The position numbers were made by a program, and so were the translations under genes. Below are positions 16,017 to 23,282 of a stretch of 37,861 bases of DNA, one piece after another. This DNA is from Candidatus Brocadiia bacterium (GTDB lineage: Bacteria > Planctomycetota > Uabimicrobiia > Uabimicrobiales > JABWCH01): contig JABWCH010000062.1 of assembly GCA_013359215.1 (NCBI GenBank), positions 1-37,861 on the forward strand. Direction: 5' to 3'. The notes under the pieces are model-generated. The model was not told the origin of the DNA. It ran no database searches and saw only the letters and a list, made by a program, of their open reading frames with translations. Positions within the stretch are counted from its first letter, which is position 1; every line of letters begins with the position of its first letter.

Positions 16017-16535
16017 TTAATTTGCGACAGTTGCTTTGGATGCTTGTAATTTACTTGCTGCCAGTTTTACTGCTTCGATGATATTTTGATAGCCTGTGCA
16101 ACGGCAAAGATTGCCAGAGATGGCTTCTCGGATTTGTTCTTCCGTAGGATCAGGGTTTTCTTTCAAAAAAGGGATAAGCGTCATCAGAAAACCTGGAGTG
16201 CAGAAGCCGCATTGCAAGGCATGCTTTTCAGAAAAGGCTTCTTGTAAAGGATGCAAATGTTCCATATCATTTGATAAACCCTCTACTGTCATTATCTTAT
16301 GTCCGTTTGCCTGTACAGCAAACATGATGCAAGAACGAGCAGGCTTGTCATCGAACAAAATGGTACATACGCCACAAACACCATGTTCACAGCCAACATG
16401 CGTTCCTGTCAATCCCAGTGTATGGCGTAAAAAATCGCTCAAAAGAAGCCTTGGTTCTACTTCCTTTTGGTATAAAACCCCATTCACGGTAACACTAATA
16501 GGAAACAAATTGCTCATACAGCATTTACGGTACAA
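16017..16535 (-). CDS. 2Fe-2S subunit of molybdenum hydroxylase (CoxS-like)
   Basis: This 172-residue electron-transfer subunit has two clusters. The plant-ferredoxin cluster uses Cys49, Cys54, Cys57 and Cys69 (GCEHGVCGVC...C). The second cluster uses Cys109, Cys112, Cys144 and Cys146 (QCGFCTPG...GNLCRCTG). All eight cysteines are present. It is the first gene of the operon, and its end lies 42 bases before the Mo-subunit start. Two starts are possible: TTG at 16535 with AGGCGGG five bases upstream, or ATG at 16517 without a clear Shine-Dalgarno sequence. I keep TTG because of the spacing, with modest confidence. Confidence 0.93.
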   Translation of the reverse strand: MYRKCCMSNLFPISVTVNGVLYQKEVEPRLLLSDFLRHTLGLTGTHVGCEHGVCGVCTILFDDKPARSCIMFAVQANGHKIMTVEGLSNDMEHLHPLQEAFSEKHALQCGFCTPGFLMTLIPFLKENPDPTEEQIREAISGNLCRCTGYQNIIEAVKLAASKLQASKATVAN

Positions 16536-16689
16536 AATCCCGCCTGGAATGGCAAGGACACCGCCCTCTTTATTAAAAATAACAGAATAAAATTGTTAAC
16601 GTATTCTTTGTATCTTTCCATTTTTTTTGATCTTTGTCAAACAAATTTAAAAATTGGATTAGCAAATTTTTTGTTAGAAGCAATGCCAG

Positions 16690-16790
16690 AAGATTTTCCT
16701 TTTGGGGGAAAATTTTTATAAAAATTTTCCCCCAAACCCCTTTTAAAAACTTTTATATATTTATTTTCAATAAGTTGTAGCAAAAATTAA
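16690..16790. repeat. Palindromic intergenic repeat family R1, copy 3
   Basis: The same 36-base hairpin occurs at 16701-16736 (TTTGGGGGAAAATTTTTATA...), followed by AAACCCCTTTTAAAAACTTT and a degenerate end GTTGTAGCAAAAATTAA. The leading ATAGGAG part is missing. The copy ends four bases before the -35 box of the 16881 gene. Confidence 0.82.
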
Positions 16791-16794
16791 CCTG

Positions 16795-16823
16795 TTGACA
16801 TAGAAAAAGCTTTTTGATATACT
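16795..16823 (+). promoter_or_regulatory. Sigma-70 promoter of the tail-anchored coiled-coil gene
   Basis: TTGACA at 16795-16800, a 17-base spacer, and TATACT at 16818-16823 form an almost perfect housekeeping promoter. Transcription should start near 16830, giving a leader of about 50 bases before the GTG at 16881. It directly abuts R1 copy 3. Confidence 0.85.
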
Positions 16824-16880
16824 ATTTTCTAAATTTTTTACTGTGTTTATACAAGAGATGGCAGTAAAGGAGTATGATTG

Positions 16881-17741
16881 GTGAGTAAAGAGTTGACTGG
16901 CTTTCAAAAAAGCGTCCCTTCTCGGTTTCCAGGAACACGCGAGCAAAACCCAACAAGCGCATGGGATGTCGATACCTCGCCATTCCACAGGATGGTGGAA
17001 GAGCAGTCAAAAAATAACAAAGAGATGCTAGATGCTTTTTTGCAAAAAATAGAAATCCTTATGGAAAGGCTTGCTCCCGCATCTTCCTACAAGCCAGAAG
17101 ATTCCCAAGAGAAGGTACTGGACTCTCAAAAAAAGCAGACAAGAGAGTACAGCGAACTCAAAAAAACCCTGGTACACATCCATGACCAACTGATCGAATT
17201 CGAAAGGCTTTTTCAGGACTGTGAAGACAAAAACCATGCTCTTCTTGAGAGCATATCAAAGCAAACCCCACCAAACCGAACTTCAGAAATCCAAACATCT
17301 CTTCAACTTCTTGCACCCATACAAAAATTAGTGGAAATTGGTCAAGAAAATTTTATCTATTTCGAAAATTTAAAAGAGATTAAAGAAAACCAAGTTCTAT
17401 TATTAGAAAAAGTCAACACAAGCCAACATTTTTTATTACAGCTTAGTAGTATTTTCCAAAACCAGATCCCAGAGAAAGTATTTTGGGAAGAAAAATGGAA
17501 TTTGCTCACAGATAAACAGAATGAACATTTCTCCCATGTTATTCATTATCTGGAACAATCTGTTCATGCGCTAGAAACATTCAATCAAGTTGCTGAAAAA
17601 TGCGAAAAAATATACATGGAAAACAGAGAATCTTCTCAAAACAAACAAAAGAAAAATGAAATGCAATTTTTTTTAGAAAATATACTCTTTTTGCTTGTTG
17701 TTGCAGTCGCGTTATTTTTCTTATTTTTTGGCTTCAAGTAA
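16881..17741 (+). CDS. Tail-anchored coiled-coil membrane protein, unknown function
   Basis: This protein of about 286 residues is one I do not recognise. It is hydrophilic and helical, with coiled-coil stretches at about 35-60, 70-120 and 150-260. It ends in a single hydrophobic segment (FFLENILFLLVVAVALFFLF) followed by only a few residues. That makes it a likely tail-anchored inner-membrane protein with its body in the cytoplasm. I chose GTG at 16881 because AAAGGAG at 16866-16872 lies eight bases upstream. TTG at 16878 is in frame and also possible. It is monocistronic with a strong promoter. Confidence 0.8.
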   Translation: MSKELTGFQKSVPSRFPGTREQNPTSAWDVDTSPFHRMVEEQSKNNKEMLDAFLQKIEILMERLAPASSYKPEDSQEKVLDSQKKQTREYSELKKTLVHIHDQLIEFERLFQDCEDKNHALLESISKQTPPNRTSEIQTSLQLLAPIQKLVEIGQENFIYFENLKEIKENQVLLLEKVNTSQHFLLQLSSIFQNQIPEKVFWEEKWNLLTDKQNEHFSHVIHYLEQSVHALETFNQVAEKCEKIYMENRESSQNKQKKNEMQFFLENILFLLVVAVALFFLFFGFK

Positions 17742-17807
17742 CAAATCTTCCCCTTGAGTTATAGCAACTAAGAAGTTTAGATGTTTGCAGAAAAAGCAAA
17801 GATTTTT

Positions 17808-17895
17808 ATCACGAATAAGACGAATGGTCGAATGGCACGAATAGTTTTTATAAAAATTTCATTCGCGCAATTTGCCTATTCGTCTCATTCGTGAT
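17808..17895. repeat. Composite palindrome R2 (ATCACGAAT...ATTCGTGAT)
   Basis: The arms ATCACGAATAAGACGAAT (from 17808) and CTATTCGTCTCATTCGTGAT (ending 17895) are inverted repeats of about 20 bases with few mismatches. The interior also carries repeated CGAATGG and CACGAATAG words. A related palindrome lies at 37446-37526 and a half-copy at 10905-10950. Confidence 0.8.
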
Positions 17896-17925
17896 TCATA
17901 CCTTTTTGGTTTCGGCTTGTCCGAA

Positions 17926-17990
17926 ATAGAAGTTACGAAATGAGAGGGAAATTTTCCCCAAACCCCCTTTAAAAACTTTTATCTCTTCAT
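17926..17990. repeat. Degenerate R1 repeat, copy 4
   Basis: The copy begins ATAGAAGTTACGAAATGAGA, and the hairpin has shrunk to GGGAAATTTTCCC. AAACCCCCTTTAAAAACTTT then follows as in the full copies. It is fused directly to the right end of R2, preceded by a small TTTCGG/CCGAAA hairpin. Confidence 0.7.
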
Positions 17991-18073
17991 TTCCAAACCA
18001 ACCAAATTGCAAATAGCATCTGCTCCAACCCAGCATGGCTTTTCACCTGTTTTAATACAACATTGTTTCATCA

Positions 18074-18117
18074 TTACATTTTGTCAATGTTACACTTTGT
18101 TTTGTTGTTACATTTTT
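18074..18117. promoter_or_regulatory. Three direct repeats TTACAYTTTK
   Basis: TTACATTTTG (18074-18083), TTACACTTTG (18090-18099) and TTACATTTTT (18108-18117) have start-to-start spacings of 16 and 18 bases. They could be an operator, but no promoter is convincing beside them, and AT-rich chance is possible. Confidence 0.3.
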
Positions 18118-18292
18118 CAGGATAACAAGAATAAAGTAAGATAAAATAAACAGGGAAAACATCCCGTTTTCGGAAATATTTTTTTAAAAAAAACAAATGG
18201 CATTCTTTTTGCTTAAAATAAATCCCATCCGTAATTTTTTCACTTGTTTGCCTGATTTTCAATATATGCCCACTCTATAAAAATATAAAGAT

Positions 18293-18325
18293 AAAAAAAG
18301 TCTCAACCCAGTTGAGACTTTTTAA
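18293..18325. terminator. Isolated intrinsic terminator
   Basis: The stem AGTCTCAAC / GTTGAGACT with a 3-base loop (18299-18319) is flanked by A7 and T5, so it can work in both directions. The nearest upstream gene ends 550 bases away, so it may terminate an unannotated small RNA or block read-through into the next cluster. Confidence 0.85.
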
Positions 18326-18517
18326 TAGCAGGCAAGTGAGATTTTTTCTATGGATATTCACCAAGGCGTTTGAGCACTTACCTACATTAAACTTCAGCCT
18401 TTCTACCAATAAATTTCCTCAATTTGTTGAACTAGGTCAGTGTTCAAAAGTTTTTTAGGATGCTTTTCAAAAAGGGATTTCTATGAAAATTTTAATGATA
18501 TTTAAGTACCTATTCCT

Positions 18518-19615
18518 GTGGATAAGACAACGGCTTTCAATAAAGCATGCCAGAATATGCTCAAAGAAGTTTTAGAAAAGAATTTCAACCGTTCTGACTT
18601 TGAGAGGATGATGAAAAGTGAAAAGGTGGCGGAGTTGGTTGCTACTTCATATAGAAAATATATTCTCAGCAGACCAACAGAGCTGGCATGGGATGGAAAG
18701 CAAATCAAGATTAAGGCAAAGGTGAATGTAGAAAAGCTGGTAGCCGATGTGAAGTACTTCATAGACCAAAAGGCCATGAAAAACAAAATGGTCATCATCA
18801 AGTGGGACAACACGTTGCTCAAAGTGCCTTCAGACTACACAGATAGGGTACGAGCCATTGTAGAATCTACCTTCCAGGGAATTATGGCAACACACAACAT
18901 TCGATTCACGACCATGGATCTGATCCAGGAGAGGCATTCCCAACATATAGATGAAAGCGGAGATGTAGCACAAGAAGAAGATCTTATTTTCCAAAAGGGA
19001 ACAGCAAGCCAGTACACTATTCTTCTTGCGGTTCAACTCGATTGGCTGGAAAAGGTAGACCCCATTGATAATCGCAAAAGATATTTCTGGGATTGCAAGA
19101 TGAGTGCAGAGGTAAAGATACCAAGAACAGCAGAGCTATTTTTCAAGTGTTTTTATCCCGCTGCTGGGGAAAACTATGGAATCGTTCCTGTTTTGGGCAA
19201 AAGCGAAATCAAGCAAAAAGCAGAGCTGGCGATCAGCAATGTTGCAAAGCAAGTGGCTCTTGCCATACTGGAGAAAACAAGAACACATTCAGACGATATA
19301 GCGACCAACATTTTCCAAGCCTATTTCGACAAATTCCCCAGAGCAGCATTAGGCAAGATCAAGCAAGCTTTAGATCAGCTAGAATCGGAAAAAAGGATTT
19401 CTGATCTGGAGTTTAGCCCTGCAGGAAGCAAACTGCATGCCAGGATGCGTAGCAGAATGAAATTTTCTGTTCTCCAGGAAATCATCTGCAATGAATGCGA
19501 AGAATTGGGGGTCAGGGTGGCTTTAGATCCTCTCCGAATAAGCGATAAGTCACAGACATTCTATTTTGTCCCAACAAGCTCTATCAATACAATAGAAAAT
19601 AAAGATTCCGAATGA
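18518..19615 (+). CDS. LPP20/FlgT-like envelope protein that has lost its signal peptide
   Basis: The 365-residue frame begins inside a conserved domain. DKTTAFNKACQNMLKEVL through LAWDGKQIKIKAKVNVEKLV (residues 2-80) is a clear paralogue of the N-terminal domain of the 34471 protein, which has an intact signal peptide and a preceding GTGYSPDKK stretch. Here those parts are absent. A CsgG/TolB-N-like middle part (about 88-260) and one copy of the 80-residue module (274-352) follow. The only start is GTG at 18518, with no Shine-Dalgarno sequence. A well-placed ATG at 18483 with AAAGGG opens a hydrophobic MKILMIFKYLFLW in another frame. This looks like an N-terminal deletion or frameshift. The gene may be decaying or may make a cytoplasmic product. 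Confidence 0.72.
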   Translation: MDKTTAFNKACQNMLKEVLEKNFNRSDFERMMKSEKVAELVATSYRKYILSRPTELAWDGKQIKIKAKVNVEKLVADVKYFIDQKAMKNKMVIIKWDNTLLKVPSDYTDRVRAIVESTFQGIMATHNIRFTTMDLIQERHSQHIDESGDVAQEEDLIFQKGTASQYTILLAVQLDWLEKVDPIDNRKRYFWDCKMSAEVKIPRTAELFFKCFYPAAGENYGIVPVLGKSEIKQKAELAISNVAKQVALAILEKTRTHSDDIATNIFQAYFDKFPRAALGKIKQALDQLESEKRISDLEFSPAGSKLHARMRSRMKFSVLQEIICNECEELGVRVALDPLRISDKSQTFYFVPTSSINTIENKDSE

Positions 19616-19631
19616 GTTAAGGTTTTATTCT

Positions 19632-20693
19632 ATGAAATTCCATTATATTTTTTACGCCTTGTTCTGTATGGTGTTTTTCTCTTGTAGTCAGCCAGGAAAG
19701 CCATCAGAAATACAAGAAAAAACTCAGGAAAAACAATTAGAAAGTGCAGGGAATCTTCCAGCAGAAAGCTCGGCCAACGCGCTTAGCCAAGCATTGCAAA
19801 AGATTTTAGAAAAATTCAAGGATAAAGTGCCCCAAGGAGGCTACCGCGTTACCATTGACAACCTGGTCATCAAGGATTCGGAAATCCCATCGGCTTTTTC
19901 CGAAGAACTGCGCAATGAAATTTCCGTTGCTATCAACAACTGCGGGTTTCTCCAGGAGTATCCCAGAGAGCAGTTGGATGCTATCCTAAAGCAACATAAA
20001 ATTTCGGTATCTACATTTTTCGATAGCCAAAATGCTCCTAAAATAGGAGCACTCAAGACAATCCAAGGGATGATTCAAGGCAGCTATCTGGTTTCTGAAG
20101 AAGAGGGAATCAAGGTATATCTGCATCTTCTGGACATAGAAAGCGGACAAAAGCTTGCCTCTGCCTCTGGTTCTGTGCAAAGAAAATCCAAGATAGCTAT
20201 GCCTCCTAATTATAAACAATCGCAGGAAATTTTAAAAAATTTTTCCCCTGCGCAAAAGCCTGGCTTTAAAGTTCAGGTGTGGACAGACAGAGGCAAAGGT
20301 TCTGTTTACCGTGTGGGCGAAAGACTCAATATTCATTTTGAATCCGAAAAAGATTGCTATTTAAAGCTCTATCATATCAATGCCAAAGGAGAAATCCAGC
20401 TTATTTTCCCTAACCACATTGATTCTGACAACCGAATCCAGGCAAATACCATCTATAGCATCCCAGGAGAAAACTATGGCTTTGAGTTTATCATGTCTCA
20501 TCCTTTAGGGGCAGAAATGATTAAGGCTATAGCATCTACATCTCCTTTTCAGAATATAGAAACCAGCGGCGTTCCTCTAGGCAATTCTCCTGAGATGACC
20601 AAGTCCATTATCCAGGAAGCAAGAAAACTCAAAGGTCTGGAAATCAAGCCTCTGAATTCAGAAGAAATCTGCATTTATAGCATTGTGGAATAA
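19632..20693 (+). CDS. CsgG/FlgO-like lipoprotein with C-terminal DUF4384 domain
   Basis: This 353-residue lipoprotein has lipobox FFSC with Cys18. Residues about 55-195 look like a FlgO/CsgG-type domain (YRVTIDNLVIKDSEIPSAFS, EELRNEISVAINNCGFL, GMIQGSYLVSEEEGIKVYLH, LLDIESGQKLASASGSV). Residues about 212-305 match DUF4384: VQVWTDRGKGSVYRVGERLN, DCYLKLYHINAKGEIQLIFP, then PN, an IPGENYGFEF strand and MIKAIAST. DUF4384 commonly accompanies caspases and secreted kinase-type signalling proteins, and here the next gene is a caspase. The stop codon TAA is the left target duplication of the MITE at 20694-20880. Confidence 0.85.
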   Translation: MKFHYIFYALFCMVFFSCSQPGKPSEIQEKTQEKQLESAGNLPAESSANALSQALQKILEKFKDKVPQGGYRVTIDNLVIKDSEIPSAFSEELRNEISVAINNCGFLQEYPREQLDAILKQHKISVSTFFDSQNAPKIGALKTIQGMIQGSYLVSEEEGIKVYLHLLDIESGQKLASASGSVQRKSKIAMPPNYKQSQEILKNFSPAQKPGFKVQVWTDRGKGSVYRVGERLNIHFESEKDCYLKLYHINAKGEIQLIFPNHIDSDNRIQANTIYSIPGENYGFEFIMSHPLGAEMIKAIASTSPFQNIETSGVPLGNSPEMTKSIIQEARKLKGLEIKPLNSEEICIYSIVE

Positions 20694-20880
20694 GAGCCTA
20701 TCCGAAAAATCCTTTTGGCTGCAAATTTCGATGCATCTCGGATAGCTTCGTCGAAAGTGACAAAATTGTCCTCAGAGTAGCTACGGTAGCTACGGCTACA
20801 CTTGCTGCAATTTTGTCACTTTCTCCTCGCTCTCCGAGTGCCTCAAAATTTTCGCCTAAAATTTTTTTCGGATAGGCTCT
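20694..20880. mobile_element. MITE-like element, IS5-type ends, TAA target duplication
   Basis: This non-coding element of about 187 bp has terminal inverted repeats GAGCCTATCCGAAAAA at the left and the complementary TTTTTTTCGGATAGGCTC at the right. It is flanked on both sides by TAA. The ends and 3-bp target site resemble IS5-family (IS1031/ISL2-type) elements. Internally, AAAGTGACAAAATTG pairs with CAATTTTGTCACTTT around a loop of GTAGCTACGG repeats, so the whole element can fold into one hairpin. No transposase is encoded. It separates the DUF4384 and caspase genes, and its left TAA is the stop codon of the former. Confidence 0.85.
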
Positions 20881-20901
20881 AAATAATAAGGATAGCAAAA
20901 G

Positions 20902-22569
20902 ATGAAAAAAACAATTCTTGTGGCGGTTCTTTATCTGTTTCCTTTGTATGCCTTTTGCTCGTCTGCTCTCGTTATCATAGAAGAAAAGATTGGCACTGGC
21001 GATACAGAGTTCTGTCGTGGGCTTTTGGTGGAGCAGTTGCAGGAAGCAGGCTTTGAAATCATAGAAGCAGAGCAAAAAAGCGATTTGGTAGCCAAGGCTT
21101 GCTCTGGGAACAAGAAGGCTGCTCTTGACATTGCTCAGGCAAACAATGCGAGGATCGTCCTGGTGGGTAAAGTAAAAGCCTATTTGCTGGGTGGTAATCC
21201 TGATTTTGCAAAGAATGTCCATTCAGGACAGGCAGACATTTCTCTTTCTGCCTATCTTTCTCCTGAAGGGACTATGATTGCGTCTGCAAAAAGCCATGGG
21301 GCGTTTGTCAATTTTTCAGCAGAAAAAGCACAGCAAGAAGCGATTCTTGCTGCAACAAAAAAAATTTTGGGCAAACCCTCGGATGCCAGCTCGCTTCTTA
21401 AAAAATTGCAGCCTTATCTCAAGAGCCAGCCAGTTCCGCCTACAATGCTAGTTCACAAAAATCCAGAGGCACAAGGCAATGCACCGTTGGTCGTGCTGAA
21501 GCAGCCTGAAGCAGGGTATTACAAAACAGATGCAGAAGAGTTTAGGATCATTGCAAACTTTAGTAATATTTCTCATGCTGAGGATGTCCAATTCGATGTC
21601 AAGACAGGCCATAGAGGTCTTATCATAGCGCAAAGCCCCAAAAAACGGCCTTCTTCTGTAGCAGAAAAAGACATTGTCTTATCCTGGCCTGTTAAGCTTT
21701 TGCCAGGAAAAAATGAATTCCTGATTACAGCAAAAAACCGTTTTGGGCAAATCTCTTCTATGGTCGTGATCGAAAGAATGGCCTCGTCCTCAGACAATAC
21801 GATACGTTCTATAGCCTCTCCTAGCAGAGGAGTTCGGTCTCATGCTCTTTTGATTGGCATTGACAACTATAAGCATTGGCCTTCTTTATCGAATCCAAAA
21901 AAGGATATACAGACCATCCAGGAAGAGCTGCAAAAGAACTATGGTTATACAGTAGAAACCTTGTTCGATGTAACAAAGCGCGATATGCTTTATGCATTTC
22001 GTAAGCTGGCGAGTCGCAAGGATTATCAAAAAGAGGATCATCTTTTGATTATGTTTTCTGGGCATGGCTATTTCGACGAAATTACAAAAACTGGGTATCT
22101 TGTTGCCACAGAATCCCAAAAGCCCCAGGAAGATATGATTTTTTCTACCTTTATCAACTATCCTGAGCTTATGCAGATTGTTTCCAGCATACCATGCCGC
22201 CATATCCTTTTGGTTGTGGATGCCTGTTTTTCTGGCACTTTAGACCAGAAGCTGGCTTTCCGTGGTGCTGACGATATGTATAGCGATGTAGCCAAAGGAA
22301 AGTTCATCAGCAGGAAGCTCCAGTTTGCTTCTCGGATTTATCTGACTTCGGGTGGTAAAGAATTTGTTCCCGATGGAAATCCAGGACATCATAGTCCTTT
22401 TGCAAGAAGGTTTTTAGAAGCACTTCGCTCTTATGGCGGTAATGACAGAATCCTAAGCATAGAAGAAGTTGTAGAAAGCTATATGAGTAAAATCGAGCCA
22501 GAACCACGCTTTGGAAACTTTTTTGGTCATGAGCCAGGCGGCAGTTTTCTCTTTTTTGCTAAAGAGTAG
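20902..22569 (+). CDS. Secreted caspase-family (C14) protease with N-terminal CsgG-like domain
   Basis: This 555-residue protein has a signal peptide (MKKTILVAVLYLFPLYAFCS), so the protease acts outside the cytoplasm. Residues about 22-175 form a CsgG/LPP20-like domain (VEQLQEAGFEIIEAEQKSDL, NARIVLVGKVKAYLLG). Residues about 195-295 form an Ig-like beta domain. Residues about 310-555 are a caspase domain beginning SHALLIGIDNYKHWPSLSNP. The catalytic pair is intact: His388 in MFSGHGYFD and Cys442 in VVDACFSGTLD. The protein should cleave after basic or acidic residues; which of these is unknown. AAGGA precedes the ATG. The preceding DUF4384 gene and the following CsgG-like lipoproteins suggest one envelope system. 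Confidence 0.92.
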   Translation: MKKTILVAVLYLFPLYAFCSSALVIIEEKIGTGDTEFCRGLLVEQLQEAGFEIIEAEQKSDLVAKACSGNKKAALDIAQANNARIVLVGKVKAYLLGGNPDFAKNVHSGQADISLSAYLSPEGTMIASAKSHGAFVNFSAEKAQQEAILAATKKILGKPSDASSLLKKLQPYLKSQPVPPTMLVHKNPEAQGNAPLVVLKQPEAGYYKTDAEEFRIIANFSNISHAEDVQFDVKTGHRGLIIAQSPKKRPSSVAEKDIVLSWPVKLLPGKNEFLITAKNRFGQISSMVVIERMASSSDNTIRSIASPSRGVRSHALLIGIDNYKHWPSLSNPKKDIQTIQEELQKNYGYTVETLFDVTKRDMLYAFRKLASRKDYQKEDHLLIMFSGHGYFDEITKTGYLVATESQKPQEDMIFSTFINYPELMQIVSSIPCRHILLVVDACFSGTLDQKLAFRGADDMYSDVAKGKFISRKLQFASRIYLTSGGKEFVPDGNPGHHSPFARRFLEALRSYGGNDRILSIEEVVESYMSKIEPEPRFGNFFGHEPGGSFLFFAKE

Positions 22570-22595
22570 GTTTCTTGAAGAAGGAAAAGTTTTTT

Positions 22596-23282
22596 ATGAT
22601 GCATCGTATTTTTTATGTTTTTTTTATATTAGCAAGCCTTTTTTGTTTAGTCTCTTGCGCTTATACATCCTCGGAATTTGATGATGAGGAAAGAGAATTC
22701 AAGAGTGCAAGCAAAAAAGAAAATATTCAGAAGATAGAATATTCCCCCTTCCATGGCACAAAAACCAACATTGCTGTTTTCCCTCTGGGATTATCAGAAA
22801 GAACAGCCAAAGCCTATCCTCATCTTCTTAATATGAATGTTGGTCTTGGTTTGCACAATGTTCTGAGCAATGAGCTTGAGTCTTCTGGACGCTTTGAGAT
22901 GGTAGAAATAGAAGAGGAAGCTTTGAAAAAAATTCTCAAGGTGCAATGGCTAAGTTCCTCTGGCATGGTGCAAGAAGACCAGACCGTAGAAACAGCCAAA
23001 ATGTATGGTGCGAAGAAACTGGTTTATGGCGAAGTCTCGGACTATGCAGAATCCAAAAAGGAAAGCAGTGCCTTGCTTGTTTCTTCTACCACAAAATCCA
23101 TCAAAGTTTCTGTGGAAGTTCGCTATTTAGATATAGAAACCGCTTCCTATACTTCTGCCAGCAGCACTGCATACGGTTTTGACTGGGGGAATGCTTCAGA
23201 AAAAGCCGTAAAGCTTGCTGTAAAAAACCTGGTAGACAAACTAGACAAGAAAAATTCTCAAAGCAAGGAAAAGAAAGAATGA
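22596..23282 (+). CDS. CsgG-like lipoprotein
   Basis: This protein of about 228 residues has lipobox LVSC (Cys21 from the chosen start). Residues about 55-220 are CsgG/HfaB-like: NIAVFPLGLSERTAKAYPHL, GLGLHNVLSNELESSGRFEM, MYGAKKLVYGEVSDY, VEVRYLDIETASYTSASSTA, NASEKAVKLAVKNLVDKL. CsgG itself is an outer-membrane secretion channel, but many homologues are only periplasmic lipoproteins, and the channel hairpins are not evident. I chose ATG 22596 because AAGGA at 22581-22585 is well spaced. A TTG at 22575 would put charged residues before the signal peptide. The stop overlaps the next start (ATGA), so the two are coupled. Confidence 0.84.
   Translation: MMHRIFYVFFILASLFCLVSCAYTSSEFDDEEREFKSASKKENIQKIEYSPFHGTKTNIAVFPLGLSERTAKAYPHLLNMNVGLGLHNVLSNELESSGRFEMVEIEEEALKKILKVQWLSSSGMVQEDQTVETAKMYGAKKLVYGEVSDYAESKKESSALLVSSTTKSIKVSVEVRYLDIETASYTSASSTAYGFDWGNASEKAVKLAVKNLVDKLDKKNSQSKEKKE

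Larger units (their letters stand above)
16536..16880. other. Divergent intergenic region upstream of the hydroxylase operon and the 16881 gene
   Basis: This spacer holds R1 copy 3 (16690-16790) and a consensus sigma-70 promoter for the plus-strand gene (16795-16823). On the minus strand, TTGACA occurs at 16640-16635, but the best -10 match is about 20 bases away, so I do not call a promoter for the hydroxylase operon. Confidence 0.7.
17742..18517. other. Long intergenic region rich in repeats
   Basis: This 776-bp spacer has no gene I can support. In order it holds the ATTCGTGAT palindrome (17808-17895), a degenerate R1 element (17926-17990), three TTACAYTTTK direct repeats (18074-18117), and an isolated terminator (18293-18325). 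It also holds a start-like ATG at 18483 with a good ribosome-binding site that is out of frame with the next gene. A minus-strand frame at 18074-18262 lacks a ribosome-binding site and I do not call it. Confidence 0.7.

Noticed and set aside
16600..16640. Sigma-70 promoter for the hydroxylase operon on the minus strand
   Set aside because: TTGACA is present at 16640-16635, but the nearest -10-like hexamer (GATACA) is about 20 bases away, too far for a confident call.
17808..17895. CRISPR array
   Set aside because: The repeated CGAAT words are parts of one palindrome, without regular repeats and unique spacers.
18074..18262. Small minus-strand gene of 62 codons
   Set aside because: It has no ribosome-binding site, a biased Lys/Phe composition from AT-rich DNA, and overlaps the direct repeats.
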